Shown here: piece by piece, positions 32,948 to 44,832 of the stretch
How positions within the stretch are numbered: position 1 is the stretch's first letter
Layout: each line of letters begins with the position of its first letter
Origin: Neopestalotiopsis rosae
Lineage: Eukaryota > Ascomycota > Sordariomycetes > Amphisphaeriales > Sporocadaceae
DNA length: 64,000 bases
Direction of reading: 5' to 3'
Assembly: GCA_023078685.1 (NCBI GenBank)
Contig: JALGAS010000005.1
Span: 1,178,001 to 1,242,000 of the forward strand
Translations under genes and position numbers: made by a program
Notes under the pieces: generated by a model
Told to the model about the DNA's origin: nothing
Seen by the model: only the letters and a program-made list of their open reading frames with translations
The model's database searches: none

Positions 32948-35322
32948 CTATGTCAGCATTATATAGCTGCCGTTTTCGCGCATTACTTCTCTCCAGTCCA
33001 CCAGGCCCAGCTGGCCGTTCGAATTGAAATCACCATCATGACTGACCCAGCTTTGGCGGTCCGTCTGCCTCCACACCTCCTGTACGAGAGCCTTGGCTTG
33101 CGCAATGTTGCCGATGCCGTGACGAGCCGCCCGTGCAAACCAGATGAGGGCGCGGTGGCGCAGAGGCATGTCGACCGCCTCGACCGCCGCAATAAAGGCT
33201 GCCCAGAGCGTGTTGGCAATGGGTATATCTCTGGACAGCGCATCGACGTTTTCGAGGTGCTCCAGAGCTTTGGAGACTAGAGCCTGTCCTGAGAGACGGT
33301 TTGCGGAAGATTTGCGAAAATCCGTGGTTGCCGCTATAGAAGGGACGACGGTTGAACCTCCATCACACAATGCGCGCAGGTAAAAGAGGGCCGTACTGTA
33401 GTGAAACGCCCATACATGATTCTCTGCTATTTCTTGGCTGATATAATTTGGTAATCGTCCTCGGTTTGCCAAGGCTCTTGTGTGTTGGCTGAATGCATCG
33501 GGGTCGTCCAAAACATCAAATAAGTCGGCTTCTAGCCTCATGAGACTGGCGGCCTGATTCTCTGTCCACGTTTCTCCACCTGTTAATTTCGCCTTGATGC
33601 CTATGAGGTCACTGATTCTTTTCAAACAACTCAGGGTTTGTATTGATATTCCAAACGAGACATCCAATGTATATTCGCGTGGAACGCTTGATATGGTGCA
33701 AGAGGCTTCGGATTCGACCTGTCCGGGCGGATACTCGTAGACGCTCGGGTCGGATGTCTGTTCTTCCATCTTTTCTTCGTCAGGAAATATCCAACCTGTT
33801 GTGTAACAGATTATCTGATAGCACTGAAAGATCTGTAGGAGCGTGTTGTTCGATGCTTCGGAAAGCCACCACTTTAGCCCTCCGGTGCATTTGATTATTC
33901 GCTTGGCTAAAACAAGATTCATATAGCCAATGCCTTCTTTGTGTCCGCCAAACACCTTTTCCCAGACATCAGTACTTGCAACAATGCCTTGGGGGAGGAC
34001 GCCCGACACTTACCTCCACGGTTGTCATGGTAAGCGCTGCGGCGAGCAGAGCCTGTTTGTCGGCAGCATCCTTGACAATTTCTTCTCCATCCTGAGAGGT
34101 ATCCACGAGGTGCTTGAGTAGCATAGCTGCCTGATCCCTATATCCTCGTGCAAGTCGGAAGTGAGTATCTTTTCTACAGCTCGCCAATTCGGCCTTATTG
34201 AAAGCCGTCGCAGCGAGTATAGCGAGAAGTAAACACTTCTTGGCGGCCGTCCTAGGTTCCTGCAAGGCCATTGGGAGATAAAGTCCCAACCAGGGATTAT
34301 GTGAAGGTGCCAAAGTTGGCATCATGAGTTGAGATACGTGGGTCTTCCAATGATGCAGTAGCCTCCACGTATCCGCAGACAGCTCAGCTACATTGTCTAA
34401 ACTATCCATGTGTACCATGGGGCTCTCTGACCAACCCATAGCTTGTAGAAATGTTGGTTCTGTACGCCTAGCACGATCATTGGACAGCGCATTACGATTG
34501 AACAGATCGCGAGGCTGCCTCCAGATCTCTGGAGAAGGAGACACTGAAGGATTTCTTGAGGCGAGTCGGGAGAAGTTCTGTTGCGGCAACGGCCACGAGA
34601 AGACATCATCCGGAAGGCCGAAGTCAGCAGAGAAATCTATCAATGTGTTTGAGACGGTTGCAGGATTTTCAGCCGAAGACGCGTTCAAGGGCACATTGTC
34701 AAAACTCAATGGCGATGACACCTGTTCAGATGCTTGCGAAATCGAGCGGGGAGGGTTCAGTGGTTCGGCATCAGCGAATCCGGGCGGCATGTTGAATTCG
34801 CGAAGCAGTCTATTGATCCCTCTTTCGTCTGGTAAGAGGCTAGCAGCATTGGCACCCATGGTCGCAGTCATCCGGGCAGCAGCCGAATTGTCAGGTAGGT
34901 GACCAAGAGGCACTGCAGTATAGTGCCCTTCTCCTTCCGGCCCCGCATCTTGCGACCACGGCGGATGCCGGCGTTGAGAAGGTCCGGCCGGCGATGAACC
35001 AGTGGCAGCGCCATCAGTCTGTTCGTAGCCACCGCAGGTGTACCGCCGAGACCTCTCGCAATTGGAGCAGGTTGGTTTACGGTTGTCGCACTGCGCAGGT
35101 TAGAGTCAACTTGATTGAATTCAGGACTATTAACAAGCGGAATTGCCACGAACCTTGATCTTCCTCAGACGGCAAATATCACAGCCCTGTTGCCAGCCAT
35201 GAGGTGTTAGAAGCCATGCAGCGTGACACGAGGTGCTCCGTGGGCAGTCTCACCGCGTACACACGCCCACCCCGGCGAGGCCGTTTACGGCTTCCGAGGG
35301 CCGTATTGGACTTCGGGTCCAT
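32948..35322 (-). CDS. Zn2Cys6 fungal transcription factor
   Basis: Four exons, 35322-35254, 35186-35154, 35090-34014 and 33955-32948, give 728 residues. A basic N-terminal stretch (SRKRPRRGGRVY) leads into the zinc cluster, which is split over exons 2 and 3: GCDICRLRKIK then CDNRKPTCSNC and a last Cys, spacing C2C6C6C2C7C. A long Ser/Pro-rich linker follows, then a helical middle region (about residues 210-600) of the fungal-specific type, including LLAAALTMTTVEVFGGHKEG across the last intron. It is a nuclear DNA-binding regulator and probably binds CGG half-sites. It could control the convergent DUF3445 gene or be pathway-unrelated. It is 16.5 kb from the terpenoid cluster, so a link is speculative. 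Confidence 0.88.
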
Positions 35323-36191
35323 TGGCCAGTATTCCTAGCTGAATCTCCTAAATTGAATAAGCAGAACGACTCTCGGTCTTCAAGTCATCAATGGCGAGTG
35401 GACCAGAAACTCATCGAGAGCGAGATTCGTGAGCGAGCTTGTAGGTAGCGATCAGTCTGCTCGTGAACCAGCGCTCACCCAAATCATGAACCTTCCACGC
35501 CTCCGGGGAGAGGCTCCCTGTTCATGAGAATGCGGGGTCGCGCCGCCGCAAGCCGGAACCGCCGTCCAAAGTTTGGTGTTGACGACTGACTTCTTAGCGT
35601 ATCTGCCGACGCTGGCTGACACTGACGCCAATGTTCGCGCCGAAGAGTGATCCGTATCTGCTCCACTTATCTTCGGCGCGCGGTATGATTGGTCGAGATT
35701 ATAGAAGTTCGCCCCGAGAAGTGAGAAATGACCTCGAAATGACCTCGAAATGATCATCAAGTCTTAGGATTGCGGAGGGTGTAGTATAGCCCGTTCTGGT
35801 CACCGCGCCCAAGAAGGGTCAGTACTCACGCCGCACGATCAAAATATAAGGGCAGTATTGTGTCAGTGAGCGACCGCCATACTTACCTTTACGGTGTGGA
35901 ACGGAGTTATTACATCACTCACCATATGGCAATGACCATATCCCTACATACAACCAATCCTTTGGTTACTTATTTTACATCATGCCGCACGAACTCTCCA
36001 GCAGATTATCAATTCCACCTACTTAAAGATGATGCAGATGAGAGGATCCAAAGGCAGCGGAATCTTCGACTGTAACATGATATATGATACTGAATTTGAT
36101 ACCCTGCAGCGACAAGCGCATATCGATTGATCGTTCAAGATTTCGTCGTATTTAACTACCTCATTACTAATGCCATATGTGTTGTGTTTCC
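35323..36191. other. Intergenic region between TF and HET genes
   Basis: 870 bp containing the transcription-factor promoter. GC-rich words such as GGTCGCGCCGCCGC (35524-35545) and TTCGCGCCGAAG (35635) echo the GGCGCGA words near 31 kb in inverse orientation. A 13-bp near-tandem AATGACCTCG duplication is at 35728-35750. No gene is seen. Confidence 0.4.
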
Positions 36192-37796
36192 CTACTGACG
36201 TGAGAATGAATGCTTCACCACGAAAACCCACTGATCAGCGATGGATTGTTTGTCGAGATTGACGCTGACAATATCGTCGAAAAACTCAGCCGTTTCGCCG
36301 TGACCACCGACGCCGAATTCGAGTTCAAGTACGCGAGACCCATGCTCGTTGGCTAATATAGCAACCTGCTGCCAATCATTTTGCGTGATAGCTCTATCTA
36401 TACCAACTGAATCCGCTGATACAAGCTGTACCCAAGGTGCAAGGCCGTAGCCAAACCCAAAGATTACGAAGAAACTTTTGACTTCCACTGTAACGTCAGA
36501 TTTGACGGAAATTTCGGCAAAAGCCACAAAATCCTGGAGACCGACCGTGAGGAACATGCGCTGTCCACTGTCCCAAAATGCTTCAGGACCAATACGGACA
36601 ATTTTCCTCAGAGGTCCCTCGACCTCTGGGAAGAGAAATGCGGAGCGATGTACCTTCCAAAGCGGTCGAGCTGCGAAATAACTGAAGGTCGTGCTGAGAA
36701 AAAAGTGTTTCTGATCGGTAAGGACACCATGTGTATCAACGAACCGAAACGGGAGAGCTCGAACAAAGACACTGGCTCCTCGATGTTTGAGCAATATGCC
36801 TAGGTCAGTTATGCCTCTGTCAAGACCGTGATCAGGATCATTATGGCAATTGATATCCAGGACGTGCAAACCATGTTCCTCGGAGTATCTCAGTTGCGTT
36901 TCAATTTTGATGCCCTTGTTCGTCAAAATGAAGTCGGGCGCAAAGATTGCATCGTTGGTCAAGCATATAGCAGAAGATTTGTGGAAATATTTTGGGTGAC
37001 TGGCCAGTATTCCACAGTACTCGTCTGGGTCATCCAACCGTTCTTCAGTTCGCCATGCAAACAAAGACATATCGTTGCTGTTTTTAAGAATTTCTTCTTG
37101 GAGTCTGATGAATGCATGACTTCCCTCGCCGTATAATAGTGGGAGATTGACGCCGGTTATTCCGAGAAGACAGTAAGCAAGATCCTCGACACGCGTTGTC
37201 TCGCGTTTTCCCGCCCATGCCATTCTCCTGGCTAGTGGAATTTGCGCCAAGTGCCGTAGCAGGTACTCGAATCCCCCCAGAGAAGCCTTTAGAGTCCCTT
37301 CTTCAATACCGGTAATAGATGATATCTCCGCTCTGAGGCTGGACTTGGTGCCAATCAAATTCCACGACCCATCAAAGAATTGGACTTGTCGAGGTGCGAG
37401 TAATTCCTGTAGCGTCCACCCCCGACTGAACCATCTGGAGGAGGAGATTGAACCGATATCATTGATGATATCATAATCATCTAAATAAGCATAACACATC
37501 TCTGCTTGTGCGTACCACGAGAACATGGAGTTGATAGCTTCGGTGAGTTCGGCGCTGCTTGTTTTGTTGATACAACATGTATCACACCATGCGAATTCTA
37601 AGCCTTGTTCAAGAGCGAGCGCGCAAAGCATGTTGATCTTGACCCATCCCTGCTTTTGACTCGCTTCACGGCGTCGAAACTCGTCAAATTGTACTTCTTC
37701 ATCCGCCTTCCAGGTATGTGATAGTACTGCGTACTTTGTTGTGCTAGGATCAGCGACTTCTTCGAGTGTTAAACTGCGGCAATTGATCAGCCACAT
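36192..37796 (-). CDS. HET-domain protein
   Basis: A single-exon frame of 534 residues, started at the ATG at 37796 because the frame further upstream opens with TTG. The N-terminal half is a typical HET domain: WLINCRSL, YAVLSHTW, CCINKTSSAELTEAINSMF, CYAYLDDY and WFSRGWTLQELLAP are all present in order. The sequence then shows RVEDLAYCLLGI and LYGEG, as in the common vegetative-incompatibility family. HET proteins trigger programmed cell death on fusion of unlike hyphae in Podospora and Neurospora; most paralogues have no known partner. The C-terminal half (from about residue 290) lacks WD, ankyrin or TPR repeats. Such genes evolve fast and often mark variable regions. Confidence 0.93.
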   Translation of the reverse strand: MWLINCRSLTLEEVADPSTTKYAVLSHTWKADEEVQFDEFRRREASQKQGWVKINMLCALALEQGLEFAWCDTCCINKTSSAELTEAINSMFSWYAQAEMCYAYLDDYDIINDIGSISSSRWFSRGWTLQELLAPRQVQFFDGSWNLIGTKSSLRAEISSITGIEEGTLKASLGGFEYLLRHLAQIPLARRMAWAGKRETTRVEDLAYCLLGITGVNLPLLYGEGSHAFIRLQEEILKNSNDMSLFAWRTEERLDDPDEYCGILASHPKYFHKSSAICLTNDAIFAPDFILTNKGIKIETQLRYSEEHGLHVLDINCHNDPDHGLDRGITDLGILLKHRGASVFVRALPFRFVDTHGVLTDQKHFFLSTTFSYFAARPLWKVHRSAFLFPEVEGPLRKIVRIGPEAFWDSGQRMFLTVGLQDFVAFAEISVKSDVTVEVKSFFVIFGFGYGLAPWVQLVSADSVGIDRAITQNDWQQVAILANEHGSRVLELEFGVGGHGETAEFFDDIVSVNLDKQSIADQWVFVVKHSFSRQ

Positions 37797-40153
37797 CTCG
37801 AAGATCAGAAGCGAGCGTGTGAAGATAATGGTCACTCGGTATGTTCTGATTTGGAACAACGAAAATTGTCAAAATTGTTGTGAGAAACCGCTCCTACCCC
37901 CCGCAGCTATGGGCATTTCGCAAAAGGTGATGGCAATTGCACCAGCTGAATGAAGAACTGCGGGGTAAGCAAATCAGAACGCAGAAGTGAAATAAGCCGC
38001 GTAAAATGTCATCACAAGGCTTTTATCTACGATAAGTACCTACTTGTATTTCATTCGACGAGTGATGCGGAAATCATCCCGTTCCCATCACCTCGCTGGC
38101 AGTGCTTGCCGTCAATGACAGGTCCAGTAACATACAACAAGGTTCCCCGCCCGAGCAAAGAGTAACGAAAGTTAGTCTTGTATTGGCTAACAAGTGCAAT
38201 CGTCAGAGCATATCAAGTTTTTTAGCATCGGACGAGATGGATACTTATATGAGAAACCCAGATGATAAAGTGTTCATATAAGTATAGAAAATCTTCTATG
38301 GTGCTTCACTAGGGCCGGTATGTTCAATAAGATCCTCCATTTTTCTAGTGCACGTCAGGTCAAAAACGTGGGCTCATTTGGGAGAAGTCCAGCCAGCCAT
38401 TGAACAGCGGTTGAATCACACAAGGCGCCACGTACAAAAAGGGTTTGCTCAACAAGCTGGTGCTTCCCAAAGTAATCTACACTGTTCTCTATTCATCTTT
38501 GTATGCTGTGTTGATTTTATGTGATTTTATGATGCCTGACTCTAATTTCAATAAGGTGCAGTCAGTCTTCTTCCTGATTTCAGGTCGCCTGTCCTAAAAT
38601 CTGGGGGCGGGGGCATCTATCTGGACCCTGAAGTGTTGATGATAGCGCCGCAACACGCCTATCTACCAACCAAAGATAAGCTTTCTAAGTGCCGGGCAAC
38701 TACTTCTCGATAATGGCTGGGGAATTTCCCGTCTTGTATGTCCTTCGCTCGCGCACTTATGCTATTCAATGGAATCTGATCTCTATTGAGAGTGCTGTTC
38801 ACAGTGCAATGGCGACTCGTAGTAGATGACAGCTGGCACAGTTGTTGCATGTTCTTATTCAAAAGACAGAGTGGCCTATCGGAAAATCGCTTCTTTCTAT
38901 CATCAGATGGACGAAAACAGACGAAATGCCAGGGGTCCCAAGACATCGTGTCCTGCCAATCCTACCTGCTTATAAGTTTATACTGCACTGATTGCTGCTG
39001 CATCTGTAGCGGCTGATAACCAATTTTGGGGCGCCTTTTGATCGCTCCACTTTGGAAGGGCAAGTGTCGGGCGCCGGGGACTGGTCGCGGAAGTCGGTGG
39101 CACGCAAAGGTAAGGGAATCATCTCAATACGTACATACCATGTGGTTTCAACACTCTACCTATGGGCTTTTGATCGTCGTTCCTGCATTTCTCGCCAGCT
39201 TGGCGGGTCCGGGCTGTATGGGATGCTTTAGGAAGGTTGGTGGGGTGTTGGAGATATAGAGCATGTGATTAACACGGCCTATTAAGCCTCCCTCGAAGTA
39301 GACGACCTCTATGACGGGTAATTCTCTATTGGGCGACTTCGGAAGACCAGGGGGACCCAGTCTTTGGATGATACTGCTTAAAAGAGCCGACACGGTGTCT
39401 CGATCAAAAGCTCCAATCATATTTATGCATAATGAGGTAGCTGGTCGAGGTTTTGATTGATAGTCGGCTCAGGACTTAATCGCCCATGATTATAGGCCAT
39501 TGACCCCTCTGTCACCACCACCCGATTCGATTTGATCTAACCCCCCATGCGCCTGCGTCCCGGACCAGGGTCCTGAGAGGGCCCGTGGGAACAAGGCAGT
39601 TTATGAGCTTCTCAGAACGGCAGGACACGCCTCTCTCTGCAACACAAGCGGCCACGGTTGTCGGTGGTTGAGCTTCCAGAAAAGAAACTGGCTTCTCTTG
39701 CGACCGGCCTACCAAAGCAGCTCTTTCCAGTGTGGCAAGCCCAGTTTCCATGCCCACACGACCCTGCAATGTTACTTTACCTATCCGCCGCTCTGCAATC
39801 AGCAGTGCGATAATACCATGTGTTTGGCTAGCTGTTGCTGCTTCTGCTTTCTATCTTGTACATGTGGGATGGGCCTTTTATCTCTTGGCGCTTGGCATTC
39901 ACACGTGTGGTCTTGCCTGTGAAAGCGGCTCCCTTCCATGGCATCTCTCTCTCTGGGGATTTCGCTATAAAGTCCTCGGCGGGCGGATTCTCGCTTCGCT
40001 TCAACTTGTCTAGCGGATGACACCATTTTCTTCCAACGGATCGGGAGAAGAAGAAAACTGGGGTTCGTTCCATATCAAGTCGACGAAGAAGAAGAAGCTT
40101 TGATTTGAAGATTTGTCTGTGAAGGCTCAAGCCAAGTTCAACCACTTCACACA
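37797..40153. other. 2.3-kb intergenic region
   Basis: No supportable gene. A minus-strand 86-codon ATG frame at 39420-39160 looks slightly protein-like but has no known motif. A purine-rich GAA repeat (about 40083-40097) sits 60 bp before the sulfotransferase-like gene and may belong to its leader. Confidence 0.4.
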
Positions 40154-41057
40154 ATGGGTCAGCTTCCTTCAAAGCCCAAGAAGGGCGCCAAGTTCCGGGT
40201 CATCGGTGCCGGCATGTAAGTCATGATCTAGATGTTCGGCAAGAACACATAACCCAGGGGAGAGATACAGTCAATTGGTTAGCTAACTCATACACCCCAG
40301 GTGCCGTACCGGTACAAAGACCCTGAACGAGGCTCTCAGCATCCTCTGCGATGGTCCTTGCCACGACTCTGGTATCCAGTCCCTCGGCGGCAGTCTCCAC
40401 GAGATCAAGACGTGGCTCGACGTCATGGAGCTGGCGCCACGCCAGAACACCAAGGAGGACGAGGAGCACATGGACTACCTGATCCGATCCCTCTTTGACG
40501 GTTACGTGGCGACCATGGACTGCCCCGCCGCGACGCTGGTGCCCGAGATCATGCGGGCGTACCCCGACGCCATCGTGGTGGCGACGACGCGCGAGCAGGC
40601 GTCGTGGTGGAAGAGCATGAAGCACATGAACGGCCTCATGTCCAACTGGTACCTCCCCGTCGTCGTCATGTGGCTGCGCAAGGCCCAGGGCTACGGCCAG
40701 TGGGGATCGCGCTTCCAGGCCCTGAGCAAGTGGCGGTACGGCTCCGAGGGCATCCGCGAGCCCACAAAGGCCATCCACGAGGAACACCTCCGCCAGGTCG
40801 TTCCCCCCGAGAAGCTGCACTGGTACAGCGTCAGCCAAGGGTGGGAGCCCCTGTGCAAGATCCTCAACGTCCCCATCCCCGACGTGCCCTTCCCCCACAA
40901 CAACAGCAAGCTCGAGGCCGAAAAGTCCTGGCAGCGCCACATCATCTCGGGCGCCGGCTCGTGGATCTTTGTCCTGGGCATCATGGCCTGGGCCTTTTAC
41001 TACGCCTCCATCTGGATGAACGAGGTTTCCGAGGAGGGTGAGGCTATCGAGATTTGA
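40154..41057 (+). CDS. Sulfotransferase-like protein, C-terminally membrane-anchored
   Basis: Two exons, 40154-40215 and 40301-41057, give 272 residues; the intron splits the Met codon before CRTGTKTLNEAL, which is the PAPS 5'-phosphosulfate loop of this group. Further on, VATTREQASWW is where the 3'-phosphate-binding Arg/Ser region falls, and WKSMKHM follows. The C-terminus has one strong membrane helix (about residues 243-262, WIFVLGIMAWAFYYASIW) and an acidic tail. The fungal family (sulfotransferase_4, also called P-loop NTPase or NAD-dependent epimerase-like) is poorly studied; transfer of sulfate to a small molecule is presumed. It converges on the hemerythrin-like gene. Confidence 0.85.
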
Positions 41058-41320
41058 GCTTGAGGAGAGAGAGATAGCAAGAGAGATTGAAACAATGATT
41101 TGATCGGAAACCGGAGTTTGCATCATCTGTATTTTAACCTATGCATTATGTAAATAGCTTGGGGGTTTTGTGGGCATCATTCATAATATCCTTCGTAACT
41201 GCAGTTCACTGTACCAAAAAAAGAGAGAAGCCAAATTAGACATCTGAAAGCAATCGTTCCCCGACCTTCTGGGCCGTGAAAGAAAAAGCGATACCAAGGG
41301 CCGTTCCGAGGCCTGCTCGC

Positions 41321-42391
41321 TTATTGCAGAGCATATAGCTGTTTCGGCTGGCCACCCGCGCAAGAGCTGAACTTCCACCACCCGCTGTGCCACGACCCTC
41401 CAATGTTGGTAAGACCCCACTTGATGGGGGCTGGAATGGGCGGCCAGTTGGCCCAGAGGCCGTCTTCGACAGTGCCGTCAAGGTTGAGGAGGAAGAAGGG
41501 CACGACGTCGAGGGTGCCGGCCTTGGTGACGGTGGTCTTGCCCCACGTCTTGAACGTGGCCGAGGCCGCGGCCGCCTCGGGAGTGTCGGGCTTGGGCGCG
41601 TTCGGGTGGTCCTTGAGCGCCGCGATTGTCGAGATCTCGTGGTGGAAGTGGTGCTCGAACGGCTCCTGGAACTCGGACATGATCTTTTGGAGCGCGGCGC
41701 CGTCAAAATCGGATACGGACGGGAGCGAGGTCAGGTACTTTTGGAATTCGCCGAGTCCGCCGAGAAAGGCCTCTGCAGGTTGCACATGTTAGTCGAGCTA
41801 CTCATAGATCAATTGGCTGTTGTCATATCAAAGCCAAACATACCATGCTCCTTCAATGTCTCTGACCATATGTTCTTGTCGTCCAGCACTTCTTCCACCT
41901 TGGTGAACAAGTTCGCCTCTTCATCGTCATGGTGCGAAGCTACAAACTTGTGCCAAGTCAGGGCATAGCCGATAAAGTCGCTCTTATCGGCCGGTTGAAC
42001 GTGGGGGGCTTGGTTATAGATTGAATTGTATCCTCGGAAGATCGAGTTGTGTAGAAGTGCCATGTGCGTCGCGCCTGTCGTGAAGATATCTGTCTATAAG
42101 TGGATGTATTGTTAGTCTTGTCGAGTACATAGGTACAAGTGGCACACGGTATCCGTCAAGACTTTGTGCAATTCCCAATCGAACACATACCTGTTTCGTC
42201 TCATACTGCGGTGTTGTGATGAGCTTGATTGGCGTGTCGGCCCACGGCTTGCCTTCTGTTGGAGCAGTTGCCGACATCATGTATGGCGAACGCGTAAAGA
42301 ACAATCCAATAAGTATGGGAATGGCAATTCGCAAAGGATTTCCAAAGAAACCGTGTTGCTGAGGCTGCTTGACTCTGTGAGCGGGCTCCAT
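41321..42391 (-). CDS. Hemerythrin-like HHE domain protein
   Basis: Three exons, 42391-42191, 42093-41844 and 41772-41321, give 300 residues. The start is the ATG at 42391; the frame before it opens with TTG. A hydrophobic segment lies at about residues 27-42. The HHE domain shows the expected iron-ligand pattern: HMALLHNSIFRGYNS, HKFVASHHDDEE and FEHHFHHEI. A C-terminal part rich in Pro and Trp (FFLLNLDGTVEDGLWANWPP) is shared by a fungal subgroup. Hemerythrin domains bind a di-iron centre and O2, NO or iron; in fungi no clear role is established for this subgroup. It reads toward the sulfotransferase-like gene with 263 bp between stops. Confidence 0.87.
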
Positions 42392-43385
42392 CTGTCCAGT
42401 CGCTTCTCGTAGGAGGGCTGGTGAGTCTATAAGCAAGAGACAACAGAGATCCCGTCACCTGCTTGCTCGATTACGAAGCACAAGACGGAGGTTCGCCAGC
42501 CAACATCCAGTACCTCATACGACAGACATGCGATAGGAGCTCGGGAAGTGCCCGTAATGGGTCCCGGGCTTAAGCTTTGCTGAATAATTCCAACGGCTGA
42601 TTGGGGTTGGGAGGGGCGCTAGGGCGTCTTGGCCATAAGCTCCAGGGGTCTTTGCTGCAAGATCGGGCCCCAGAACGCCGACGAGCCTCGGGATATACCT
42701 GGTAGCATCACGCCATAGAACCTCATTGAATTTCAAATGATAGAGATGTGATCATCTATTTGATTAATAGTATTCTTTCGTATATGGAGGCTTCGACAAG
42801 AAATTCAGTAATGAATATGTTTTCCATAGGAAGAGAGATGTATACCTGTCCCACCAAGTTCATAGTGCCTTATCTCCTAAACTTAGTAGCATGAACGTAC
42901 ACCCCAGGGTCTTTTGTCTGAACGCCACACCCCTACGATAAAAGTCAAGTCTCGACAATTGCTTCGACCGCACAATGGGCAAAGGTACGACGAGAGCTTC
43001 ATTGATCTTTTGCATTGCCTCTAGAAGTTCGCAGCTATTGTCAATGACATGGGAAAGGCAGTACATGATCTTGGGGCTAAAAATAACCTACAAATATCGA
43101 TCCGAATCAAAGCAATTCTAACAGCATTCCTCAGTACTTTCTTTGTTGTCATAAAAATAGCCACTGAACGTCTTCTCCCTGGAGGCGCAAGCGACCAAAG
43201 TGATGCCTTTGTGCTATGTGCCACCAGCACTCTTGACAAAGCCTCCAGTATCTCGTTACACTACTTGGTATCTGTCCATTTTGCTCTTGTTTGCTCTTGC
43301 CCCTGGACGGCATGTCAAAATTGTCAATGTATCGATCTTGCGACCAGATATCTCCTGCCACCTTGAGCAAATAAGACAAGTCACG
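42392..43385. other. Divergent intergenic region, hemerythrin-like and copper-transporter genes
   Basis: About 1 kb serving as promoters for two divergent genes. Frames in it are short. I looked for copper-responsive elements but cannot point to a certain one. Confidence 0.4.
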
Positions 43386-44143
43386 ATGGAATCCATGATG
43401 TCCATGATGCCCGGAATGTCCATGGGGGACACTATGACAAAGACAGCGACAGACTCCCTGTCCACAACGACAACGGCAACAGCGAGCGCCATGACGGCAA
43501 GCATGACTGGTGTTTCTGGCACCACTATGAGCGGTATGATGAATGGATGTAAGATATCAGTATGTGGTGCCCCAGTTGCTCAGAACAGCATCACCTGACC
43601 GCAACGGGTCAATGTCGACCTATTGGATGACTGACACTTTAAAAGATGCTCTGGAATTGGTATACCGTAGATACCTGCTTCCTCTCGACTTCATGGAGGA
43701 TCCGGTCGGGCGGCGGCTTTGCAGCTCTGTGCATTGGCATCATCCTCATGGCCATTGCCCTCCAAGCGCTCGCCTGGCTCACCAAGTACTACGACCAGCG
43801 CCTCGTCCAGCAGGTCAACAAGCCAGCCAACAGCAACGCTTCTCTCCACGCCGGGACAAGCGATGCGCTGATTGCCAAGGACGACGGCCACCACGACATC
43901 TCTGCACCGACGTCGTTCCGGCCAAATGTCACTCAGCAGGCCGTCCGCGCCTTAATACGTACCGCACAGTTTGCCATGGCGTATTGGATCATGTTGTTGG
44001 CCATGTATTATAACGGATATGTGATCATTTGCATTATTCTCGGCTCCTTCATTGGCATATACTTCTTTCAATGGGATAGACTGGGAGGACCACAAGGCTC
44101 AACATCCGAAATGCATTCAGAACCTACTGGTTGCTGTGGGTAG
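43386..44143 (+). CDS. Ctr-family copper transporter
   Basis: Two exons, 43386-43559 and 43646-44143, give 223 residues. The N-terminus is extracellular and Met-rich (MESMMSMMPGMSMGDTM), as needed to bind Cu(I), followed by a Ser/Thr-rich stretch. CKISMLWNWYTVDTCFLS precedes helix 1 and crosses the splice site. Helix 2 contains the copper-path motif MLLAM, and helix 3 has the GSFIG packing motif. The protein ends CCG, a terminal Cys pair typical of Ctr exits. It is a trimeric high-affinity Cu(I) importer of the plasma or vacuolar membrane. Its divergent neighbour is a di-iron hemerythrin-like gene, so a shared metal theme is possible. Confidence 0.94.
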
Positions 44144-44832
44144 GAGGGTGGGAAAATTGAACAAGGGGATTTGTTTCGTCTAATTGTATTATATCAAAGC
44201 ATGTTGTGTTGTTTTATGAACCAGTATGATGGAGGATAGAAGACGTGGGATATTGCCAGCATCGTGTTTATTCCAGGCGCAAGTATATTTGTGGGGTGGC
44301 GGCTGGAATACCTTAGGAGTGGCGGTTTTTGGGCAGGATTAAAACGTAACGCATAAACTGATTCCATTAACAAGAGGTTATCTTTGCCCGTTTAGCGCAT
44401 TTTAGTGGGAACTTTCTAGGGGAAGTGCAGTAAAACCCAGCCCTGTCCGTGCAATTCAGGGTCGCGGTTCCAGTGATCGACGACCCCTACTGTGGTTAGC
44501 CTGGTCCTAATCTGACTCGTGACTGTCGCAAAAACTGATGGATGCCAGATATAGGCGTGATGACAAATGAGTTAGGGAAGCTCCTGAACATTTACAACTG
44601 CTAAATTGCTTACAGGCTGAGTTGCCAACATTGATCAAGCGTAATCTGAGGCTGAACCATCAACATACACTGAAAGACATTTGCTGAGCCAATTTGAGCG
44701 CGCGTTACTCAAGGTTCTCTGCGAGCGCGCTCCCGGTGATCCGGGTCTGGCAGCTCCAAAGCATCTGGAGTACAGAAACCTAAGTAGGAGCTGCAGCCCT
44801 GCACAAGCGCCAAGTCATCTCATTCCCCGACA
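44144..44832. other. Intergenic region before second Zn2Cys6 gene
   Basis: About 690 bp with the copper-transporter 3' end and the transcription-factor promoter. A frame upstream of the ATG at 44833 is out of phase with it. No other feature is seen. Confidence 0.4.

Noticed and set aside
39160..39420. 86-codon ATG frame on the minus strand
   Set aside because: No family recognised, no supporting exon, and it lies in a 2.3-kb stretch otherwise without coding signal.
40221..41126. A 301-codon minus-strand frame over the sulfotransferase-like gene
   Set aside because: Antisense shadow of a GC-rich exon, rich in Leu/Val/Gly/His repeats; the plus-strand protein has clear motifs.
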